Shown here: positions 59,314 to 64,000 of the stretch, one piece after another | How positions within the stretch are numbered: the stretch's first letter is position 1 | Layout of the letters: every line of letters begins with the position of its first letter | Origin: Halpernia sp048269545 | Lineage (GTDB): Bacteria > Bacteroidota > Bacteroidia > Flavobacteriales > Weeksellaceae | Length of the DNA: 64,000 nt | Direction: 5' to 3' | Assembly (NCBI RefSeq): GCF_048269545.1 | Contig: NZ_JBLXIJ010000002.1 | Coordinates: 248,001 to 312,000, forward strand | The notes under the pieces: generated by a model | Database searches by the model: none | The model's input: only the letters and a program-made list of their open reading frames with translations | Told to the model about the DNA's origin: nothing | Translations under genes and position numbers: made by a program

Positions 59314-60393
59314 ATGGTAATTCAAAAACTTTCATTAATCAATTTCAAAAATCATTCTTCAAAATCTTTTGATTTTTCACCACAAATGAATTGTTTTGTG
59401 GGAAATAATGGCGCAGGAAAAACCAATATTTTAGATGCACTTCATTATCTTTCGGTTGGGAAAAGTTTTTTAGGAAATACAGATTATAATTCTATTAAAA
59501 AAGATGAAGATTTTTTCAGTTTAGAAGCAGAAATTGAAGGACAAGAAAAAACAGATATTTTAAAAATAATCTTACCAAAAGAAGCCAAAAAATCCATCAA
59601 AAAAAACGATAAAAGTTACGATAGATTATCAGATCATATTGGTTATTTGCCAAGTGTAATGATTTCTCCGTACGATTCTAACTTAATTTCAGACTCTGGA
59701 GAAAGCAGAAGAAAGTTTTTAGATGCAATGATTTCTCAGACAGATTCTGGCTATCTTTTTAGCTTAATTCAATATCAAAAAACACTTCAACAAAGAAATG
59801 CATTATTAAAAGATTTTGCCAAAAATAGATATTTTGATAATGAAAGTTTAGAAATTTACAACGAACCTTTACCAAAATTTGGAACTGAAATTTTTCTCAA
59901 AAGAAAAGAATTTTTAACAAATCTATCACCTTTTGTACAAGACTATTATAAAATAATCAGCGGCGGAAAAGAACAAATTAAAATCATTTATCAATCTGAT
60001 TTAGAGCAAAATAATTTTAAAAATTTATTAGCACAAAATTTAGAAAAAGACAGAATCTTAACTTACACTTCAAAAGGAATTCACAAGGATGATTTGGTTT
60101 TTCAAATGGATGATTTTTTAATTAAAAAAATTGGTTCTCAAGGTCAGCAAAAATCTTTTTTAATTGCTTTGAAATTATCTCAAATGAACAGAATAAAAAA
60201 TTTAACTGGTAAATCTCCTATTCTATTGTTAGATGATATTTTTGATAAACTAGATGATTTGCGTGTTTCACAACTGATAAATTTGGTAAATCAAGAACAT
60301 TTCGGACAAATTTTTATAACTGATACAAGCAAAGAAAGAACTGAATTCGTAGTAAAAAAAATAAATGAAGAAAGCAAAATATTTGAGTTGTGA
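59314..60393 (+). CDS. recF: DNA replication and repair protein RecF
   Basis: A 359-residue SMC-like ATPase that loads RecA at gaps. Walker A GNNGAGKT is at 30-37, the signature region is SQGQQKSFLIALKLSQ, and Walker B is ILLLDDIFDKLDD. The RecF-specific start KLSLINFKNHSSKSFDF is present. It directly follows the UbiA-like gene and overlaps dciA by four bases (GTGA). dnaA, dnaN and gyrB are not adjacent, unlike in many Firmicutes and Proteobacteria. Length is normal. Confidence 0.96.
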   Translation: MVIQKLSLINFKNHSSKSFDFSPQMNCFVGNNGAGKTNILDALHYLSVGKSFLGNTDYNSIKKDEDFFSLEAEIEGQEKTDILKIILPKEAKKSIKKNDKSYDRLSDHIGYLPSVMISPYDSNLISDSGESRRKFLDAMISQTDSGYLFSLIQYQKTLQQRNALLKDFAKNRYFDNESLEIYNEPLPKFGTEIFLKRKEFLTNLSPFVQDYYKIISGGKEQIKIIYQSDLEQNNFKNLLAQNLEKDRILTYTSKGIHKDDLVFQMDDFLIKKIGSQGQQKSFLIALKLSQMNRIKNLTGKSPILLLDDIFDKLDDLRVSQLINLVNQEHFGQIFITDTSKERTEFVVKKINEESKIFEL

Positions 60394-60683
60394 AAAAGAA
60401 AAACCGAGAATTTCAAAGTTCAGATTTAGTAAAATCTTTCGCCAGAATTTATGGTTTTGAAGATAAAATAATCGCGATAAAAATTAAAGATTTTTTAGAA
60501 GATTATTTGGATGAAAATCTATTTTCAGAAATTGATAGCGTTAATTTAAAAGAAAAAATTCTTGTTATCAGAATAAAATCTCCACTTTTAAAAAATGATT
60601 TCAGAATGCGAAAATCATTTTTTCTGAAAAAATTTCAACATTTAGAAGGCGAAGAAAAAATTTCAGATTTATTGATTTTATAA
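60390..60683 (+). CDS. dciA: DciA-like (DUF721) replicative helicase loader
   Basis: A 97-residue DUF721 protein. The start is a GTG at 60390 that overlaps the recF stop in the tetranucleotide GTGA, a clear case of translational coupling. The fold is read from LVKSFARIYGFEDKIIAIKIKDFLEDYL and EKILVIRIKSPLLKNDFRMRKSFFLKKFQ, matching the KH-like DciA core. DciA loads the replicative helicase in bacteria without DnaC, and a recF-dciA pair is common. It converges with mtgA. Confidence 0.88.
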   Translation: MKKKNREFQSSDLVKSFARIYGFEDKIIAIKIKDFLEDYLDENLFSEIDSVNLKEKILVIRIKSPLLKNDFRMRKSFFLKKFQHLEGEEKISDLLIL

Positions 60684-60692
60684 ACTGAAAAA

Positions 60693-61337
60693 TTATTTTA
60701 AAACCACATTATTCATTTGCCGCATAATCCAATTATGTTTCCGGGAAAGATAAGAAGAAGGATGATTTGGATCGTATTCTTGCGGGTTTGGAAGAATTGC
60801 TGCAATCCATGCCGCTTCACTTTTAGACAAATTTTTTGACGTTTTTTTAAAATAATATTGCGACGCAGCTTCCACACCAAAAACACCACGTCCCATTTCT
60901 ATTGAATTTAAATACCGTTCAAGAATTACATCTTTTCCCCAAACCAATTCAATCTCAAAAGTAAAAAACGCTTCAAAACCTTTACGAATCCAACTTCTTC
61001 CTTGCCAAAGAAAAATATTTTTTGCTGTTTGCTGTGAAATTGTACTTCCACCGCGCACAGATTTCCCCTTTTCATTGTGTTTCAACGCTTTTTCAATTGC
61101 ATTATAATCAAAACCATTATGAATAAAAAACTTTTGATCTTCGGCTGCAATGACGGCTTTTTTTACATTTTTACCCATTTCATCGAAAGAAATATAATCT
61201 CTATCTAATTTTCCATATTCTATTAAACCACCGATTTGGGTAATTGTAATGGGCGGATTAAAAAATTTTCCCCAAATAATAAAGAGAATATTTGCAAGAA
61301 CTAAAAGGTAAATTATCCGTTTTATAAATTTCCACAT
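60693..61337 (-). CDS. mtgA: Monofunctional peptidoglycan glycosyltransferase
   Basis: A 214-residue GT51 enzyme that polymerises lipid II into glycan strands without a transpeptidase domain. It has an N-terminal anchor helix (IIYLLVLANILFIIWG, residues 8-23). The catalytic Glu66 lies in AAEDQKFFIHNGFD, followed by RGGSTISQQTAKN and the second Glu region ERYLNSIEMGRGVFGVEAA. All five GT51 motifs appear intact. It stands alone between convergent dciA and a BtuF-like gene on the same strand 61 bases upstream. Confidence 0.95.
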   Translation of the reverse strand: MWKFIKRIIYLLVLANILFIIWGKFFNPPITITQIGGLIEYGKLDRDYISFDEMGKNVKKAVIAAEDQKFFIHNGFDYNAIEKALKHNEKGKSVRGGSTISQQTAKNIFLWQGRSWIRKGFEAFFTFEIELVWGKDVILERYLNSIEMGRGVFGVEAASQYYFKKTSKNLSKSEAAWIAAILPNPQEYDPNHPSSYLSRKHNWIMRQMNNVVLK

Positions 61338-61398
61338 AGATAGAATTGAAAAGCAAAAATAAAGAAAATTAGTTAAGAAAAATTTTGAAAATTACTTG

Positions 61399-62445
61399 CT
61401 AATTAAGTTTTTTCATATAAGTTAATGTGTAATTTTCCAGTAGTTTCGGATGAAAAATTTTAATATAATCCTTTAAAACCAAATCTGCACGAACTACGCC
61501 ACTCTCAAAATAATCATTAGATTTTCCAATGATTTTTCCAGTTATAGAATAGAGGTTTCCTAATTGATAAACATTCATTTTTTGGTAAGAAGAATTAATT
61601 TGCAATAATTCATTTTTATCCAAATGATTTCCCACATTTACCCAATATTTCGCATCTTTGGATTTTGCAAAAACTTCTTCAAAACTCAATGGAATTCCCT
61701 TTGTTTCGGTATTGTTTGCTAAAATATAATCTGCATTTGCATCTTTTATAAATTGTGCTAAATTGGATTTTCCTCCGGCTAAAAACCATTCATTCCCGTA
61801 CATTTCATTGACTAAAACTTTTGGTTTTTCAGTAGATTTTAAGGCTAAATTTTTTAAATTTTTATAATTATTTTTTACTTCAGAATAGACTTTTTCACTC
61901 AATTTTTCTTCGCCCAAAAGCGCTCCAAAAACTTTAATATAAGCCGATTTTTCTAAAGGATTTTGTTCTAAATATTCATTAAAAAAGATCAATTTAATTC
62001 CATTTTTGCGCAAAAGATTATAAGTATTTTCGAAGTTGGGAACATAATTGGTGAAAACAACATCAGGTTTTAAAGCAATAATTTTTTCAATATCGTATTT
62101 CTGTTCATTTCCTACATTTTGAATTTTGCCAGAATCAATTAAATTCTTAATTTTTTCACTGTAAATATATTCTGGACTAGAAACTCCGATGATTTTATTT
62201 TCCACATTTAAGGCTTCAAAATATCCCAATAAACTGGAATTTAGCAGAATTATTTTTTTAAAAGGTAAATCAGAATTTTTTATTTGATAATTAAATTTCC
62301 CTGATTTTAAATTAAAAAAACCTTTATCTTTTTGATAACTAACATTTTGAGAAATATAAGTCCAATCTTTTGTAGGAATTTCTTTATTTTGTTTACAAGA
62401 AAAAACCAGAAGTAGTGAAATAATTATAAAAAAGTAGTTTTTCAT
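61399..62445 (-). CDS. BtuF/FecB-like ABC substrate-binding lipoprotein
   Basis: A 348-residue lipoprotein starting at the ATG at 62445 (MKNYFFIIISLLLVFSC, Cys17). A longer reading frame would extend into the tRNA gene and is rejected. The body is a cluster III binding protein: LNSSLLGYFEAL, IIALKPDVVFTNYVPN, GIKLIFFNEYLEQNPLEKSAYIKVFGALLG, NEMYGNEWFLAGGKS. Such proteins deliver cobalamin, siderophores or heme to an ABC importer, none of which is in the window. No cobalamin riboswitch was seen upstream. Confidence 0.85.
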   Translation of the reverse strand: MKNYFFIIISLLLVFSCKQNKEIPTKDWTYISQNVSYQKDKGFFNLKSGKFNYQIKNSDLPFKKIILLNSSLLGYFEALNVENKIIGVSSPEYIYSEKIKNLIDSGKIQNVGNEQKYDIEKIIALKPDVVFTNYVPNFENTYNLLRKNGIKLIFFNEYLEQNPLEKSAYIKVFGALLGEEKLSEKVYSEVKNNYKNLKNLALKSTEKPKVLVNEMYGNEWFLAGGKSNLAQFIKDANADYILANNTETKGIPLSFEEVFAKSKDAKYWVNVGNHLDKNELLQINSSYQKMNVYQLGNLYSITGKIIGKSNDYFESGVVRADLVLKDYIKIFHPKLLENYTLTYMKKLN

Positions 62446-62469
62446 TTCCCAAAGAAAATAAAAAAGTAT

Positions 62470-62477
62470 TATATTTG
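62470..62477 (+). promoter_or_regulatory. -7 box of tRNA-Arg
   Basis: TATATTTG matches TAnnTTTG exactly and ends 15 bases before the first base of the tRNA. The precursor would carry a short 5' leader of about 12 bases. Confidence 0.5.
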
Positions 62478-62492
62478 CAAACCGATAAAACG

Positions 62493-62566
62493 GGCCTCGT
62501 GGCGCAACTGAATAGCGCATCTGATTACGGCTCAGAAGGTTACTGGTTTGAATCCAGTCGAGGTCA
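62493..62566 (+). tRNA. tRNA-Arg (anticodon ACG)
   Basis: A 74-nt cloverleaf. The acceptor arms are GGCCTCG and CGAGGTC (one G-T pair) with discriminator A. The D-stem is GCGC/GCGC. The anticodon arm is TCTGA-TTACGGC-TCAGA, with anticodon ACG (read as ICG after deamination, covering CGU, CGC and CGA). The T-arm is ACTGG-TTTGAAT-CCAGT. CCA is not encoded. A promoter box lies upstream and a terminator hairpin directly downstream, so it is a single-gene transcript. Confidence 0.96.
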
Positions 62567-62573
62567 CAAGAAA

Positions 62574-62604
62574 GAAAATCAAGTAATTGGTTTTCTTTTT
62601 TTTT
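62574..62604 (+). terminator. Terminator of tRNA-Arg
   Basis: GAAAATCA (62574-62581) pairs with TGGTTTTC (62588-62595), with one T-G pair, and is followed by nine T residues. It begins 8 bases after the tRNA. Confidence 0.85.
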
Positions 62605-62642
62605 ATATAATATTTTCTTAGATTTACTTCAAATTTAAAAAA

Positions 62643-62798
62643 ATGGAAACTCCAAATAAAAATAAGCCGCCAAAAGCTTTAATAGCAATTGTTGTGATTA
62701 TTGGATTAATGATAATAGGCTACCTCATTTTAACTTTCTTTTTTCCGGAACTTTTTCATCAAATGAATACGGGCGAAGTAGCACCCGTAAATAATTAA
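62643..62798 (+). CDS. Small single-helix membrane protein
   Basis: A 51-residue ORF, METPNKNKPPKALIAI and so on. Residues 12-34 form one strongly hydrophobic helix (ALIAIVVIIGLMIIGYLI), preceded by a basic, Pro-rich N-terminus. The C-terminus (FHQMNTGEVAPVNN) is polar. The charge pattern predicts an N-in, C-out topology. It ends 14 bases before the GldA-like ATPase gene and is probably co-transcribed with it. No family was recognised. The codon choice and clean start-to-stop structure support a real gene, but the small size leaves doubt. Confidence 0.55.
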   Translation: METPNKNKPPKALIAIVVIIGLMIIGYLILTFFFPELFHQMNTGEVAPVNN

Positions 62799-62812
62799 TT
62801 TTCATGATTTAA

Positions 62813-63514
62813 ATGGTGATAGAAATTAAGAATCTGACTAAGAAATTTGGATTACAAAATGCTTTAAACTCTGTAAATATTGCAAGTTCAGGTCATGAAA
62901 TTATTGGACTTTTGGGTCCCAATGGAGCTGGAAAATCTACTTTGATGAAAAGTATTGTAGGTGCCATAAAAATTGATGAAGGGCAAATTTTATTTGATGG
63001 AGAAGACATTACTTTAAATGAAATCAATGTAAAGAAAAAAATTGGTTTTTTACCAGAAGATAATCCGCTCTACAAGGAAATGTATGTAAAAGAATATTTA
63101 AATTTCGTGGCACAATTACATCAAATTTCTAAAGAAAAAGTGCAGAAAGTAATTGAAAGCGTGGGAATTACGCCAGAAAAATCTAAAAAAATTCATCAAC
63201 TTTCCAAAGGTTATCAGCAAAGAGTTGGGATTGCGCAAGCAATTATTCACGAGCCGGAACTATTGATTTTGGATGAACCAACAAACGGTTTAGACCCCAA
63301 TCAAATTGTAGAAATCCGGAATTTAATTCAAGAAATTGGCAAAGAAAAAACGGTAATTCTTTCAACCCATATAATGCAGGAAGTGGAAGCAATTTGTACC
63401 CGAGTTATTTTAATTGATAATGGAAATATTATTCAAGATTGTCCTATTTCTGAATTTAAAGCAAAATTTTCTAACTTGGAAGAAGCATTTCAAAAATATA
63501 CTTCAAAAAATTAA
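62813..63514 (+). CDS. ABC-2 type transporter ATP-binding protein, GldA-like
   Basis: A 233-residue ATPase with Walker A GPNGAGKST (35-43), signature QLSKGYQQRVG, Walker B LLILDEP and the switch His in STHIMQE. The block IGFLPEDNPLYKEMYVKEYL resembles the gliding-motility ATPase GldA. It is shorter than the roughly 300 residues of Flavobacterium GldA. No gldF or gldG permease gene follows within the window, so a gliding role is unproven. A small membrane protein gene precedes it by 14 bases. Export of another substrate is equally possible. Confidence 0.82.
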   Translation: MVIEIKNLTKKFGLQNALNSVNIASSGHEIIGLLGPNGAGKSTLMKSIVGAIKIDEGQILFDGEDITLNEINVKKKIGFLPEDNPLYKEMYVKEYLNFVAQLHQISKEKVQKVIESVGITPEKSKKIHQLSKGYQQRVGIAQAIIHEPELLILDEPTNGLDPNQIVEIRNLIQEIGKEKTVILSTHIMQEVEAICTRVILIDNGNIIQDCPISEFKAKFSNLEEAFQKYTSKN

Positions 63515-63545
63515 CCCCAATCAAAAGATTGAGGCTAATTTTTAT
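63515..63545 (+). terminator. Terminator after the GldA-like gene
   Basis: CCCAATC and GATTGAGG pair around an AAAA loop with one C-A mismatch, and a T-rich run follows (63539-63545). It begins directly after the stop codon. Confidence 0.55.
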
Positions 63546-63652
63546 TTTCACTATTTGTGTTTGTGTATAATAGTCTTTTATTTTTATAAATAATTAACTA
63601 AATTCAAATATATTAAAATTTTTTTTTAGTATAAAAAAAAGTGTTGTTTTTA

Positions 63653-64000
63653 TTAAAATAAAATGCTTTCTTCACCCTTTTTTACAGGATAAATTTCGGT
63701 GAAACAACCAAAACAATGACTTGGTGATCCTAAAATTTCAATTAAATTTTCTACGCTTAGAAACTCCAAAGAATCAACATCTAAATAATTTTTTAATTCT
63801 TCTGCGGACATATTTGCAGAAATTAATTCATCTTTTGAAGGCGTATCAATTCCCAAAAAACAAGGTGCAATAATGGGTGGAGAAACACTTCTAAAATGGA
63901 TTTCTTTTGCGCCACATTCTTTCAAAATTTTTACTAACCGTTTTGCTGTAGTTCCTCGCACGATAGAATCATCAATTATTACAACTCTTTTCCCTTTAAT
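63653..64000 (-). CDS. purF: Amidophosphoribosyltransferase (C-terminal part, 5' end cut by window)
   Basis: The visible 115 residues are the C-terminal end of PurF, the first enzyme of purine synthesis. The PRPP-binding loop VVIIDDSIVRGTTAKRLV is at the window edge. It is followed by ECGAKEIHFRSVSPPIIAPCFLGIDTPS, typical of the glutamine amidotransferase/PRTase fusion. The glutaminase half lies beyond the window. It has a stop at 63653 and a 138-bp AT-rich spacer to the GldA-like gene, in which I see only the latter's terminator. Confidence 0.95.
   Translation of the reverse strand: MKGKRVVIIDDSIVRGTTAKRLVKILKECGAKEIHFRSVSPPIIAPCFLGIDTPSKDELISANMSAEELKNYLDVDSLEFLSVENLIEILGSPSHCFGCFTEIYPVKKGEESILF

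Noticed and set aside
62446..62520. N-terminal extension of the BtuF-like protein reaching into the tRNA gene.
   Set aside because: A good lipoprotein signal peptide begins at the ATG at 62445, and the extension would translate antisense tRNA sequence.

Overview
The window is AT-rich bacterial chromosome from the Bacteroidota, most likely Flavobacteriia of the Weeksellaceae (Chryseobacterium/Kaistella type). The main pointers are the type IX secretion gene porT behind ubiE/menG, a 6S-type RNA between zapA and rny, an SDR-type L-threonine dehydrogenase of the Flavobacterium kind, DUF2911 and DUF4197 proteins, a GldA-like ATPase, scarcity of Shine-Dalgarno sequences, and many matches to the Bacteroidota -7 promoter box TAnnTTTG. 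Genus and species cannot be fixed from the sequence alone. No phage, transposase, CRISPR array or rRNA was seen. Both ends cut a gene: a FabZ-like dehydratase on the left and purF on the right.

Region 1 (1-5933, minus strand) is a tightly overlapping operon: acetyl-CoA synthetase, an FAD oxidoreductase, a methyltransferase, a type III polyketide synthase, a FabI/FabL-type enoyl reductase and a FabZ-like dehydratase. It looks like a lipid-polyketide (alkylresorcinol, alkylpyrone or quinone type) pathway with dedicated fatty-acid-synthesis enzymes, and is the best candidate here for an uncharacterised system. Region 2 (6042-11438) is pyrB-carA-carB behind a 22-codon leader ORF, a pause-type hairpin, a T8 tract and an intrinsic terminator. 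This is the architecture of UTP-sensitive attenuation known from enterobacterial pyrBI.

Region 3 (11.5-27.3 kb) is mixed housekeeping: a fused osmoprotectant permease/binding protein with its ATPase, ada, pheA, rarA, yidD-lgt, topoisomerase IB, nnr, mscL, serA, idi, gcvT and ruvB. Region 4 (27.4-33.2 kb) is hutI followed by paaB, C, D, G, H, a small membrane protein and paaI. This is part of the phenylacetate pathway without paaA or paaE. The thiolase paaJ lies alone at 49.3 kb. Several spacers here are low-complexity hairpin sequences.

Region 5 (33.2-47.3 kb) holds rny, 6S RNA, zapA with a coiled-coil partner, porT-menG, a stand-alone KAS III-like enzyme overlapping a metallophosphoesterase, tdh, the rpsF-rpsR-rplI operon, ferritin and small conserved genes. 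Region 6 (47.4-64 kb) has a glutaminyl cyclase, paaJ, small conserved proteins, a 1965-residue alpha-2-macroglobulin homologue, a UbiA-like protein, recF-dciA, mtgA, a BtuF-like lipoprotein, tRNA-Arg(ACG), a GldA-like ATPase and purF. The macroglobulin gene carries an in-frame 100-bp palindromic repeat and a SusC/TonB-like segment.

Two patterns recur: promoter boxes placed so close to start codons that the mRNAs would be nearly leaderless (pyr leader, pheA, yidD, ubiA-like), and palindromic repeat elements both between and inside genes.
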